From NCBI RefSeq assembly GCF_950023065.1, contig NC_088679.1, forward strand, positions 15,128,001-15,192,000: a stretch of DNA of 64,000 nucleotides, given 5' to 3'. The notes below the pieces were generated by a model. That model was given only the letters and a program-made list of their open reading frames with translations. It was not told the origin of the DNA and did not search any database. Source of the stretch: Planococcus citri (Eukaryota; Arthropoda; Insecta; Hemiptera; Pseudococcidae). Shown here one piece after another: positions 23,641 through 34,567 of this stretch (position 1 is the stretch's first letter; each line of letters starts with the position of its first letter). The position numbers and the translations under genes were made by a program.

Positions 23641-24640
23641 ATATTTCCCCTTTCTTCCAACTGCAAAAATGAAAGTTTCCTTTGAAGTTGTTAAAAATTC
23701 TCTGACTCTTTTTTTTTGTGATCCACCCCAAATGTACTTACCAAAATTAGATATAATTTTTCTATTGAGTATTAATATACCTGAGTTTTTTTTTAAAATT
23801 CATAATTTCAAAAAACAGAAATTAATTGGCTAATTTTTTTCTATTTTTTTTTTCGCTTCAATATTCTTTGAAAGAAAAAACACAATTACCGAGATCTATC
23901 AACTTCTATTTAAAGTTTTATACTACAAAAAAGTTTTTAGTAAGTACTTTGTTTTTTTTTTCAATTTGCAAATCTGCAAGATTTTTTCCCAATTTAAGGA
24001 GGCCACAAAAAATTGAACGAAATCAGGAGACTTGAAACCAAAAACTGAATTTATTTGACGTGGAATAACCCCCCCCCTGTATCCCAGCCCTTTTATTAAA
24101 TGTACACAATTACCCACCTACCATTAAAAAAAAAACATCTTCACAGCAGATTTTCTTCAAAAAAAAAAAAAAAAAAAAATCTTACAACATTTTCAACAAA
24201 GGTAATACGATTTACCTTTGAAATGAATAATTATTCCAGATAAATACTTCGTCGTCGTGTACTCTCGTATCAAAGATTTAAAAAAAAAAAAAACACACCG
24301 AAGATCAACTCGAAGTACCAAACACCGTTTATCCTATCTCTGGAAGCAAAGTGCAATAACAATTGGAAAATTATACGTTGCAGTTGAAACGTACAAAGCA
24401 ATAAAAATACCTCAATTTATACGTAGGTAGGTACTGCAAAACTGTACAAAATCCTTTCGTCGTCGTCGCGGGCATTCCTTCCATACAAAAAGAATATAAG
24501 AATACAGCAGGCGAATAACTCACTCACAATACAGTACATGGAGAAGAAGCAGAGATGCTGAAAAAAGGATGGAATACCACTTAAAACTCGTCAAGTTCGT
24601 TCGGTTTTTGTTCGTTTATTAGTTTCGTTCTCTTTAAGAA

Positions 24641-24641
<1 letters not shown>

Positions 24642-24671
<30 letters not shown>

Positions 24672-24678
24672 AAGAAGC
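24642..24678. repeat. (GAA)n microsatellite
   Basis: An almost perfect AAG/GAA trinucleotide run of about twelve units. The surrounding 24.3-25.1 kb has CGTCGT/GACGAC-rich patches (for example 24826-24865) and no recognised gene. Confidence 0.9.
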
Positions 24679-25770
24679 CAAAAAATGTTAATTCGTTTCA
24701 ACGACTCGTATACCATAATAAACTTCGTTAAAACTTCTCGTTATTCATCTAAATAAGTATAAGGATACTGATTACTACGCGTAGAAAACTGTACGCCATT
24801 TTCTAATAATCTTATAGAATAACTCGACGACGAGGACGAGCGACGACGACGATGCGATGTCGTCGCAGCAGCAAAACTATTTAAAAACTTTGATAAATTC
24901 TTTCGGCGAACACGAGAAAGGAATTTATGTCTGGAACGTGTCGTGGAAATGATTATAATAATATCTAGATAATCGCGTTCAACTTTTCACTCCTTGGCTG
25001 CGGAATTAAATTTGAAAAGTAACCCTTAATTTTGTTTCTTTCGACGATGAGTAAAAAACTATATTTTGATATTTTGGAATTTGCCAAAATTTCCTGATAC
25101 GTAAGTGTAAGTATCAGACTGTATAGTCACCCTTATAGTAGGTAGGTATATTCTTTCCTCCTTCCATTAAAAAGGGAAGACAGCAAGACATACACGAGGA
25201 ACAGCAAAAATAATACGTAGGTAGGTAAAGGAGCATCACATCGTGTACATGGTGCCTTTATAAAAAGTGAAAAATTTATAGCTAGTGATAACATGTGATA
25301 TATTTTTTCGGGGCTAAAATTCCTGGCAATGATATTGGACGCACATTGCGAGGCTTTGAGCATACCTACAAAAAGGTACAGCACCCCGACTCTTATCTAA
25401 TAAATTTTTACCGAGGCTGCATTAATACTGCATGGTATTGGCCAAACGGGTTTCCTTCTTATATACACGACGACCTTAATGCGATCTTTCGCATCTTCTC
25501 TACTTTTCCGCGTTTTATATGGTAAAAGATTGCACACACGTAAATGTACGAGAGTACAAACAACTAACAACCTAGAATCTTTTTTTTTCTTCCTTATTTT
25601 TTGTAAGTAAGGGATACCTACACCCGTGAAATGGGGAAGGTATAGAGACAGATACTCGCATTTATATGTACACATACTGAAATCGTACACCAAACTACAG
25701 TTTAGGTAGGTAGAAAAAAAATAGAGGAAAATATACACCGATCGGAGATGAGCCTTTTTTTAACGCAGAT
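24679..25770. other. Stretch without recognised gene next to the Ig exon
   Basis: Apart from CGT/GAC-rich patches and GTAGGTA motifs nothing is identified. Open frames of 76-113 codons occur on both strands at 25133-25738, without domain resemblance. If the minus-strand Ig exon at 25804-26004 belongs to a long-intron gene, this would be its downstream intron. Confidence 0.4.
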
Positions 25771-25799
25771 AGGTAAGGTAAGGTAAGGTAGGTAGGTAC
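25771..25799. repeat. (AGGTA)n/(GGTA)n microsatellite abutting a splice donor
   Basis: The tract runs AGGTAAGGTAAGGTAAGGTA then GGTAGGTA. On the minus strand it begins a few bases after the donor of the Sidestep-like exon (GTAAGTACCTACC), so the intron opens directly into TACCT repeats. Similar GTAGGTA runs are scattered over the window. Confidence 0.85.
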
Positions 25800-25803
25800 T
25801 TAC

Positions 25804-26004
25804 CGTGTAAATTTATCGATACGTTGAAGTACACAGGCTTGGTCAAGTTGGAATTTTCAGCTTTGCACGTGAGTATGTCGTTCATGTTTTCACGTTGTAA
25901 ATTATCTATCCATAGGGTATTTTTCACGACGTCTTCGTCTTCTTCGTAAGTGTAGTCGAGCTGGTCGAGGCCTCGCCACCAGGTCAGTTTTGGTTTCGGG
26001 TTAC
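25804..26004 (-). CDS. side-like: Single exon of a Sidestep-family Ig adhesion receptor
   Basis: Read on the minus strand, TTTTCCAG precedes and GTAAGTACC follows a 201-bp open exon with phase-1 boundaries at both ends, a common arrangement for Ig-domain exons. The peptide starts GNPKPKLTWWRGLDQLDYTY, continues VVKNTLWIDNLQREN, and has the distal Ig cysteine in DILTCKAENSNLTKPVYFNV. The pairing of a TWW core tryptophan, a VV.NTL strand and TCxAxNxxLTxP is characteristic of the Sidestep (side) family of insect neuronal adhesion proteins that bind Beaten-path proteins. It encodes only the second half of an Ig domain, so neighbours must supply the first cysteine and the rest. I found no partner exons in the window. 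Family assignment is by motif recognition; which paralogue is unknown. Confidence 0.7.
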
Positions 26005-26960
26005 CTGGAAAATTCACCAAAATACAGCAAACCGTAATTTAACTGATAGACAAAAGTCCATAAATTAGGGTTGTAAGTGGGTGTTCCCCTTCCGAGATTT
26101 CCTAATTAAATTTTTCCATCATTTCGGCGGTTAGAGAGTCACCTCTACAGAACATGAAATTCTGATAAAATACAACAGTCATCACGTCAATCTGGCATTA
26201 TAGGTAATGCATAACCCTCACTTTGAAAAGATTTGAAAAAAAAATTACATGGTCAGGAAGGGAGAGAGGAGGAGGCAGGTGGATCAATAAGTGACTCAAA
26301 AAATTTGAAATTAGGATCTCTGAGAACCAACAAATTACAGGTCAAACAATGTTTTCAATGAATTCGGGCTTCAGGTAGAGCTTACGAGAGAAGACTCGTA
26401 TCATAAAACGAAATTCTAATTCTAAATTAATACTCATAAAAACCTAGAAAAAAATCACAGGGTACTCGAATCTTCAATTTTTTTGTACCATTGGCGAGGT
26501 TTAATGTGGAGTCTAGAGAGCTCGTATCGCAAAAGTAAATTAAAATTGGAATCGCAGATAACTTAAATTTTTCAAGCTTTTTGAAATTCAAGGGTAGGTC
26601 TAGGTATTATTACCAACTGAGGAGTTAGATGGCTTTGTAGACAAATGAGCTGAAATTCAAAATCATAGCCTATATCATGAAAACGCAACATATTTTTTTC
26701 AACGATATTCAGTGTTTCGATAAGATTTTACTGCTGAAGTGTGCAAATGGTTCTTAAGTGACGCGAGGTTGAATTTTTTCAGTACAGAAGTAGTTATAGC
26801 GTTTTTTGTTTTTATGGAACACCCTGTACTTCGTTACTTTGTGTAAGTAATCTATTTTTATTATTGATACTCGTAAATATGAATCTTGTTTTTATTTTTG
26901 TTATTTCTACGAAGAGTTAGATCGATTTTCTCGCCTCTTCGACGGAATCAAAAATGAAAA
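26005..26960. other. Putative intron of the Sidestep-like gene, nothing else recognised
   Basis: AT-rich sequence upstream (in minus-strand sense) of the Ig exon. I see no exon, RNA gene or transposon coding sequence in it. Confidence 0.35.
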
Positions 26961-26964
26961 AAAT

Positions 26965-27275
26965 GAAATTAGTTGCAAAGGGTAAGTATTCCTGGGTAAA
27001 ATAAGTGAAATACACCTGTCCTCTCAGATTTTTGAATTTTTCATGAAAAATTGTCAGATACCTTTGAAAAAAAATTTTCCCCAGCTCACCCTCTTGCCCA
27101 CAATAGCAAAAAAATGATTGGGGGGAATCATACATACTTACTCCAACGAGTTCCGAACAAAAAAATTTTGAATTCACCCAAAATAATACACCAGAGGAGA
27201 CATGAGTCTATAGCCACTTAAATTTTATCAAAATTTGTTGCCCCCCTCCCGAGGGGGGATATTGACAAAAAAACA
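26965..27275 (+). repeat. Repeat family E, forward copy of an inverted pair
   Basis: Blocks AAGTATTCCTGGGTAAAATA and AGTGAAATACACCTGTCCTC, a GCCCACAATAGCAAAAAAAT block and TTGCCCCCCTCCC appear here and, reverse complemented and in mirrored order, at 28950-29275. The pair flanks about 1.7 kb. Divergence and indels indicate age. Confidence 0.6.
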
Positions 27276-28949
27276 TTTTTTTCTTTCAAAAATATACCTA
27301 TCTGAACGAGTACCTATAGTTGGAATTTTTAAAAAATATTCCCTCCAAATGGGTCATATTTAAAAACACACCACCAAAAAAAGCGATACTGCCAGCAATA
27401 TAATTTCGGCAATTTTGCATAGGGAACTCCAAAGTATCGTTATCATATGAATACTCGTAGAACCCGCTGGACACGAATATAAAGTTAGATTTGCAGTTGG
27501 ACTCTCCTGAGAATCACATTGGGAGGGGGGGGGGGTTCCCCAAGACTTGAGTTTTTAGTGAATATTTACGCCATGATCAGGAAGTTGCGTGGCATAAATA
27601 GCTCTACGACGAAGCATTTTTCACAAAAGATTCAATTTTCGACGAACCTAACTCCTCGAATGTAGCCTTCAGAAGGGTTCAACAGAACTGTAAAAATATA
27701 ACTTGATATTCGTGTTCAGTGGGATTCTTCGCATGAATGATATCATTCTTAAAACTGAGGAAATATTTTGGAACGCACGTGATGCTGATTTTTCGGTCAT
27801 TATTGCCAACTTTCAAAAGATCCGTCAAAAATTCCTAAATTTTCGGTGATCATTCTAGATTTTTTAAAATCTAAAATATTGAAACCACTGCGTTCCAAAA
27901 TATTTGTAAAGACATGTCCGGTCTGCCAATGTAAAGGAAATAGATTTATCATAAATACCTAGACAATAGTTTTTGCCTAAATGCCTATAAAAGTCCTATT
28001 ATGCTGAAGATATTATAATGCTCGGGTAGCTACAGCGGGGTTCATTGATAGATGAGACAGCTTCACATGATTCCGTCTATGATCTGTCCAAGGACCTATC
28101 ATAGGGGTGTATTATACCTATTTAGGGGTCAGAACTCTAATAATTCACCTATCTATATTTATTCATTGAGCGCCAGATAAACAAATTAAAAGAATAATAA
28201 CACCTAATTAGATACCTCCGTGTATTCGATATGATTGTAATACACACCTTATAATTACTACACAAATAATTGGTAAAGCTAATTATTTGTATCTTAAACT
28301 AACAGGTAAATAAATTCATATATGACATATTAGTATGGAAGAAGATGAATACTTACGACCATTGGTGTTGTAGTTTTCGGGACGAATATAACGAAACGCG
28401 AATAATACAACGAGTGATTTATCCCGAGGGTAGTATATGACAATTAATCGAGAAAAGGATTAAGAATTATTCAATTAACGAATATTCTTGATTAATGACA
28501 ATAAATACACTTTGACAATTATCGAAGCTGGGTTTTAACGCGAGATGATCAGACTCGACATGTGAGATGAATATAAGATTCAAGCTCACCCACGACGATG
28601 CGGACAATTCTGTACACCTTAGCAAAGTAGGATCTAGAACCGAGAGTCTAGAAGACAGAATTCTAAGTGATGTGAGCGGCTTGATCTCGATGGCTCGATG
28701 CTACATCTTGCCATCTCTTAATTAATCGTATCGTTCCCACCTCAAGTAGGGGAATCTCATATAGGAGTAACTCTACACATAGACAGATAGGGGAATAGGA
28801 AATATGGCAACACGTAATGTCGCAAGGCATGATGTCCCTTCACATATTTTCCTTCAATTTCAGGAATGATAGGTATCTTTCAATATTTTGGCATCATTAA
28901 GGCGAAACATTTGCAAAGAAAAAAAATTTCAAAAAATCAACAACTGACC
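27276..28949. other. Stretch between the inverted family-E repeats, no gene recognised
   Basis: A non-coding AT-rich region with several G and C homopolymers (for example about 27526). The end, about 28862-28950, matches dispersed repeat family D. No terminal repeats or transposase were seen that would make the inverted pair the ends of one element. Confidence 0.45.
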
Positions 28950-29275
28950 TTAGTCAATATCTCCCCCTGAAGGGAGGGCAAAAAATTAAAAAATTCACGT
29001 GGCTAGACTCATATCTCATCTATACATTTTGGGTGATTTCAACAATTTTAATTCAAAACTCGTTGAAGTATGATCCCCCCCCCCCCACCAAAAAAAAGTT
29101 TTTTTGTCATTGTGGGCGAGGAATTGAGGTGAAGAGAATTTTTTTGGTTCCATCATTTTTTTTAAATGTATCCATTTATCCAAGAACGTTTCATTGAAAT
29201 TTGATAAGTCCGAGGACAGGGGCATATTTCACTTATTTTACCCAGGAATACCCTTTCCTCAGAACTACATCAAGT
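28950..29275 (-). repeat. Repeat family E, reverse copy of an inverted pair
   Basis: Mirror of 26965-27275: ATTTCACTTATTTTACCCAG and GGAATACCC at its right side and GAAGGGAGGGCAAAAAATT at its left correspond to the opposite edges of the forward copy. A C13 tract lies at about 29074. Confidence 0.6.
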
Positions 29276-29689
29276 ATTCCTCCATTCATTTCCAAATGAA
29301 CAACAAACTAGCTAAGTAATACGGTGTCCAGATAAAATTCAAACGCGAGCTTATTAATTTGCAGGTAAGTTTTTTTTTTTGCACATTCGATTCATAATTA
29401 AATTGAACATTACTCAAGAGGATAGGTATCATTATACCCATCGCATAATTTTGAAAATTATTACTTGACAATATACATATAACATCGAAAAACGATTCGT
29501 TGTAGAGGCAGCTTTGAAATGAAAATTCTGGCATTTACATTACATAGAATGAAACCAAAAACTCATCAAGTACCTAATCAAAACACCAGATATAAAATTT
29601 TTTTAAAAACGATTCTATGAAACCCGAAAAATATGAAAAATCAACGTCGTTTGCAGATGTTAGAAAATTCGAGTAAGTTATACCTATTC

Positions 29690-31040
29690 CCATTTTTTCG
29701 GGAAATTGAGACGAAAAATTTAAATAATGAGTTCAGAGAACGTTTGAATAATGAAAAAAAGAATTCGGATGATTCTTTCTGGAATAATTCATTATCGTAA
29801 ACAAAAACATCTGACTGGTAGAAATAATCTCAGAAATTTAAATCAATCTTCATACCTACAATCCATCCTCAATATCCATTCTTTTTCCGAAACTGGCTCA
29901 TATGAGAATTTTTCTGATGTAGGTAACTTAGAGTCGTACTTATTTTCATTCACACCATCGTACCTTGATAGTCGACATTATTCAGGTTCGAAACAGGTGA
30001 ATGTATACACAATATTAGTAGTTCACGACTGATGCGTCAGTGAGCAAAAAAATTTCAAACTGTTCCATATTTGTTTGGGATCCATATTTGCGTAATTCGT
30101 TTGCCGAACAACATGAACTCCAAGATCGATTCAATTCGAAAAATCGCGAATCAACTCAATAAGTAAGTAAACCTTAAATCATCAGCCATTAAGTTCTACC
30201 GGGGGGGGGGGGGTGTGTATGCTGGTCCGCCATTTTCTTCCTCAAGCGTAGGTATTTTTAAAAACTCGAAAATTATGAAATTCTTTGGTAAACATTTTAC
30301 AGGAGTCTTTTTTTTTCTGTAGAGAATGAAAAAATATGCAAAATTTCGCAAAAAAATCTTGAAATTTCATGCAATAAAACCTGAAATATTTTTAAAAATG
30401 TACATAAAAACAATGAATCAAATTTTATTTTTTATACTTAATTTTTCATGTTTTTAATATTTTAGGTTCTATTGCACGAAATTTCCAAGATTTTCACGAA
30501 ATAGGTCATATTTTTTCATTTTCTACAAAAAAGAACTCTCGTAAAATTTTTGTAAATTTCATCATTTTCGAGGTTTTAAGAATACGCTTAAGGAAGAAAA
30601 TGGCGGATCAGCATACCTCAGTGAGTTGATAATTTGATAAACAAACTTTCTTGTTCCCAACAAACTACCCAAATGCTAAAAAAAGACCCCTCAGTCCAAA
30701 CCCAATTTCAACCTTAGTTGTTCTGGGGATTGAAAACAATTGATCGAATCAACGTGTTGCAGTATGGAATTCATTCCTATTCGATTGATTTAAGTACTAT
30801 CAAACCAATTCATTAACAGAGACCGTTGTTTATCAGAGCAGTGAAAGCGTCGGAGAGTAAGTTATTAATTCAGGTTTTCCACTTTCGTAGAAGGCATAAA
30901 GCTCTCCGTTCTGTACATTTCGGTATCATGCCAGAAAATTAAAATGGCAGGAAACTAGAATCGAGGATGCAATCCTTACCATGTACAAGAAGACGATGGT
31001 ACCAGCATCAATTGAAGAAATGACCAATATGCTCTACTAG
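29690..31040 (+). pseudogene. Patch of coding-like sequence in shifting frames, unrecognised
   Basis: Several consecutive plus-strand pieces look codon-like but sit in different frames. They include ETKNLNNEFRERLNNEKKNS (about 29708-29806); LNQSSYLQSILNIHSFSETG with SYENFSDVGNLESYLFSFTP (within 29751-30032); SIFVWDPYLRNSFAEQHELQ and following residues to a TAA (about 30013-30165); and, after an unrelated foldback element at 30217-30616, RPLFIRAVKASESKLL and KLKWQETRIEDAILTMYKKT (about 30835-31040). No domain is recognised. Explanations are a decayed intronless gene, a spliced gene with short exons (acceptor- and donor-like sites exist near 29659 and 29675), or a transposon remnant. Confidence that it ever encoded protein is modest. 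Confidence 0.3.
30217..30616. mobile_element. Foldback element (400 bp)
   Basis: The left end GTATGCTGGTCCGCCATTTT is mirrored at the right by AAAATGGCGGATCAGCATAC, and complementarity continues for nearly 200 bp per arm with few mismatches. A G13 tract precedes the left end. There is no coding capacity. No certain target duplication was read. Confidence 0.75.
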
Positions 31041-31044
31041 GAAA

Positions 31045-31607
31045 CTTCGTGAAGTGTCCCTCAGAGATTGGATGGAAATTGGTCTCAGTCGTAGCCCTTC
31101 AAGTACCACAACATTAAAATTTTATCTGCCCGTTTTGAGTTTAGCTCCCACAGTACCTACGATTTTGGATTTTGAAGTTTTCAAAAATCGTCACCCCGAA
31201 GCTCAAGTTTTTCCCACGGTATTGTGGTGGGAAAATTCTGGCCCACGCGCTCGCATAGGACTTCTCTCATCTTCCTATTCAGCTATATTTATCATTTATT
31301 ACATTTATCAAGGATTATTCAAATTTTCATCAAAAATAAAGAATTTGAATATTCTTTGAAGAATATAGGTAATATAAAACATTTCGTTGAAAATAAAATA
31401 AAACAGGACCCTTGGTTAAGCGCGTGGGTCAAATTTCCTCACGTCAACATCATATAGCTTCGGGGTAGATTGTGAAATTCAAAATTTTATTGTATGAGCT
31501 AAACTCAAACGTGGCAGCTGAAATTTTAATTGGGTGGGACTTGGGCCAAGATCTACCACTGAGAGACCACTTTCCATCCAAATTCCGGGGGGGGGCACTT
31601 CACGAGG
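31045..31607. mobile_element. Foldback element (about 560 bp)
   Basis: The left arm CTTCGTGAAGTGTCCC, then GGATGGAAATTGGTCTC and a TGAGTTTAGCTC block, is mirrored by the right arm GAGCTAAACTCA, GAGACCACTTTCCATCC and GCACTTCACGAGG. Arms are about 130 bp; the loop holds a 101-codon frame with no known motif. A short GGTTA run follows the right end. Confidence 0.65.
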
Positions 31608-31618
31608 TTAGGTTAGGT

Positions 31619-31775
31619 TAGAAGCCTTCTGGTCCCACAGTAAAAAATTTCCAGCTGTGATTGTAATTACCAAAACAAATTTATTCTATTTTAATTCAAG
31701 CATATTTACTTATAAATCTAGAAGATCATTCAATTTATTTATAATACCACAGTTAGGTAAGTATGTTTTATTAAG
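31619..31775. repeat. Direct repeat, left copy (TRIM-like pair)
   Basis: GAAGCCTTCTGG, then a TTCCAGCTGTGATT block, then TATAAATCTAGAAGATC and GTATGTTTTAT recur in the same order and orientation at 32246-32394. The two copies enclose about 470 bp. Confidence 0.6.
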
Positions 31776-32245
31776 TAATTAATTTCTTTTTTTGATTTAT
31801 TAGGTACTAGGTATTATTATTTGGTTTCAATCAGAATAATAGGTACCACAGTGTTCAGTGCTTCAGTGGCAACAATACGCACGTGACATCTGCAGCACAG
31901 AATTAATGAAGATTTGCTGGCTAAATAGTTGAAATTTGACGAATCATTATTTGTAAAGCAAAAATATAATCGAGGTTGACTGCCAAGAACGTGGATAAAT
32001 GCAAATGAAAAAGATGAAACGCATATGCAATGGATTTTTGAAATTTTACAATGCACTTTACTCATCGGCATTTTAGTTAATGTGGAAGAAAAGACAGAAG
32101 GTAGTAATATGTAATCATTCAGAAATATGTGATGGCAGGAAGTTATTAATGTTCGATCAATGGCACGGGACTCTACAAAGATCAGACTGTGAATCACTCG
32201 CTTAATTTTACAGACCCTGAAACTGGCGCCTGCACCCAACACATT
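31776..32245. other. Internal region between direct repeats
   Basis: The minus strand is open for 148 codons (31817-32263), the longest open frame in the window, but it has no recognisable domain. The plus strand contains a codon-like piece (WINANEKDETHMQWIFEILQ) at about 31993-32050. The arrangement resembles a terminal-repeat miniature retrotransposon, although no primer-binding site or polypurine tract was identified. Confidence 0.3.
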
Positions 32246-32394
32246 GAAGCCTTCTGGTTCCATGGTATAAAATTTCTAGCTGTGATTACACTCACCAATA
32301 AATTTTTTTAGTCTATTTTCATTTAAGCTTATTTACATATAAATCTAGAAGATCTTCCAATTTATTTATTACTTCAGTTATAGGTATGTTTTAT
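32246..32394. repeat. Direct repeat, right copy (TRIM-like pair)
   Basis: Second copy of the 31619-31775 repeat, with about one mismatch in six and small indels. It lacks clear TG/CA termini, so a long terminal repeat origin is unproven. Confidence 0.6.
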
Positions 32395-32859
32395 ATGTTT
32401 TTATTTATTTTTATTTACTCAAGTAAGTACGAGATAACTAACCTATCTTTCAAGTTTTAATTAATATTGTAAAAGTGTATTTAACGATCAATATAATACA
32501 ACTGATCTATTGCAGTCCCAACAGTTGAAAAAAAAACTGGAAAAATGTCAGGAACCAAAGTTTTTGTTATTATTAAAGAAATCATATTAAAAAAATCGAA
32601 TAAGTAAGTAATCCTTTTGTATTGAAAATTTTTCCAAAAACTTTTTGGAGCTTTTTTTTGTTGTGATTTTTCAATTATACATTTCATAAAATCATCTTTT
32701 CACGTACTAAATATTTGACCTACAGACTTCCGGTTGGTTTCATTCGAATTTCAAGGCTTTTCAGGTGCCAAAACCACAAAAAAGTGATTCACCCAAAAAT
32801 CAAACACTAATAAACTCCTTTTTTTCTGGTCAATCAGAATTATTCAGTTTAGTTATTAA

Positions 32860-33240
32860 AAATTTGAAAAATATCAAATGGAATGTTGAAACATTTGAAA
32901 CGTCAATTTTAACGTAACTTGACCAATTCTGTCCCTTTGCAGTGGATCCCAAGCCCCCCGAAACCTTTTCTTACCCATCTTCATCAATATTGGTCAAATT
33001 GAAAACGAAGGTTCATTTCATTCCATGGCAATTTATGTACCTACATTGAATTAGAATAAATAACATACTGTAGAATTTTTCCAATTCGACAATTAATATC
33101 GAAGAAAATGGGTAAGAAAAAGTTTCGAGAAGTTTGAGATCCACAAAGAGGGAAGAAATTTTAGTCACGCCAGCTTAAAATTGGCGTTTGAAACACGTTT
33201 CAATATTCCATTCAACATTTTCACCATTTTAAATGCATTT
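32860..33240. mobile_element. Foldback element (about 380 bp)
   Basis: The arms pair as GAATGTTGAAACATTTGAAACG with its mirrored GAAACACGTTTCAATATTC, then CAGTGGATCCC with GAGATCCAC, and TTTTCTTACCCAT with ATGGGTAAGAAAA. Arm length is about 150 bp with moderate divergence. There is no coding capacity. Confidence 0.6.
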
Positions 33241-33419
33241 CAATTCACCTCATATCGCCGAAGAGAATAACATCTCAAATTTAACTGTAAGTTCATTTCT
33301 TGGTGAAATATTCTGTTCTGTTTTGAGACTAATTATTTTTAATTTGTGATTTTCGGGCTTTAATACAAGATTTCGAATCCAAGCACCTTGTATGTAATGT
33401 ACTACATTTCAACAATCAA

Positions 33420-33532
33420 CGAATCAACTAAATGTGACGACGGATAGTGAAAAATCTATTGCCAAAGTTAGCGATGAGGAACCTATCACTGATAGTGATG
33501 AAGATTCTATACCAACGATGAAGATTAGATGA
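33420..33532 (+). other. Short acidic coding-like remnant
   Basis: An open frame reads NVTTDSEKSIAKVSDEEPIT then DSDEDSIPTMKIR before a stop at about 33530. Such acidic Ser/Asp/Glu-rich segments occur at the N-terminus of piggyBac-type transposases and many nuclear proteins. Nothing downstream confirms any family. Confidence 0.15.
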
Positions 33533-33960
33533 CCCACAATGAGGATGTTACTGCTTCAACTGCATAATCAAATTTGGAGGTGACAGGTGGCGGAGGAGGT
33601 GACGCTGTGTTCCGCTTTTTACCTCAGAAAAACACCCTCAAACCATTAATATTAAATTAGCAATTTTTTAGAATTCAATACTTATTACCTAAGTGGTTTG
33701 TCAAATGTGGAAATAATGTTTTTGCTTCAATGTTGGGACATAATTAATCCATTTCAGTGCGTAATAGCCAATAGGTAGATAGATAGGCACTCAGTAAACA
33801 GTGTAAACACCATCAAAGTAAGATGCAAATATTACGAATAGAATCATTATTATAGTAAACCCTAGAAACTGCAATAGGTAAGTAATCTTTATTTTTCAAT
33901 CACTACTAAATTATTCTTGAAATGTCGAATTAGGTAAGTAATTTGCATTCAATAGAAATA

Positions 33961-34567
33961 AGGTGCACCGGGGGAAGTTGGAATTCGGGGTAAGTTAGAA
34001 AACTTGCTCTAGCACCTAGAGGTTTATATCTGGCGAAGTGCCACTAAAGGTGACTTGAGGGTACTACCCCTACTTCATCACGGCATAAAAATTTTCGCGA
34101 TTCAGTTTCATTTTAGATGTCTTTGGTTCAATTGTATTTTGTTGTTGTTTTGAACTTATTTTGAATTTGGTCTAAAATACAGACTTTCTATTTCTTAGTT
34201 TTTCGCATATAGCGGACGAACCGTGCGTCCTAGTGAAAATCTGATGAGAGTGATCTCAAAGAGAATTAAATTCTCTACAATTTTGTTTTCATGCAATTTT
34301 TCTAGGACGCTCAGTTTGTGATCTACGCCTCTGCAAAGTTTAGCCTGTTCTGACTTCCCCCAATTGGGGTAAGTCAGGACAGTTTATATTTTATTCCACT
34401 GAGCGAAAGCTACTATGTCAATCGCGCTCAAATTTTTACCATAGGTTAAGAACCCTTATGGGAACCTATCATAGTAAATTTCATCCATATTGGTTCATTA
34501 GAAGGGGAGTAACAGCTGGTCAAAGTTGAAATTGCGAAAAATCATTCTGACTTGCCCCGTTGCACCT
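33961..34567. mobile_element. TA-flanked TIR element (607 bp)
   Basis: The left end AGGTGCACCGGGGGAAGTTG is matched by the reverse complement of the right end, AGGTGCAACGGGGCAAGTCA, with TA immediately outside both ends (33959-33960 and 34568-34569). A TA target duplication is typical of the Tc1/mariner superfamily. Internally GGGGGAAGT/GGGGTAAGT motifs repeat (about 33970, 33987) and recur near 34355-34380 in both orientations. No transposase is encoded, so it is non-autonomous. The family is inferred from the TA only. Confidence 0.65.

Noticed and set aside
25295..25525. 76-codon plus-strand frame near the Sidestep-like exon
   Set aside because: It lies on the opposite strand, carries no known motif and lacks supporting signals; it is probably chance within an intron.
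31601..31620. GGTTAGGTTAGG as insect telomeric TTAGG repeat
   Set aside because: Only two to three units are present, far below what an interstitial telomeric tract would need.
31817..32263. 148-codon minus-strand frame, longest in the window
   Set aside because: No domain, no codon support and partly within a direct repeat; treated as the interior of a TRIM-like pair rather than a gene.
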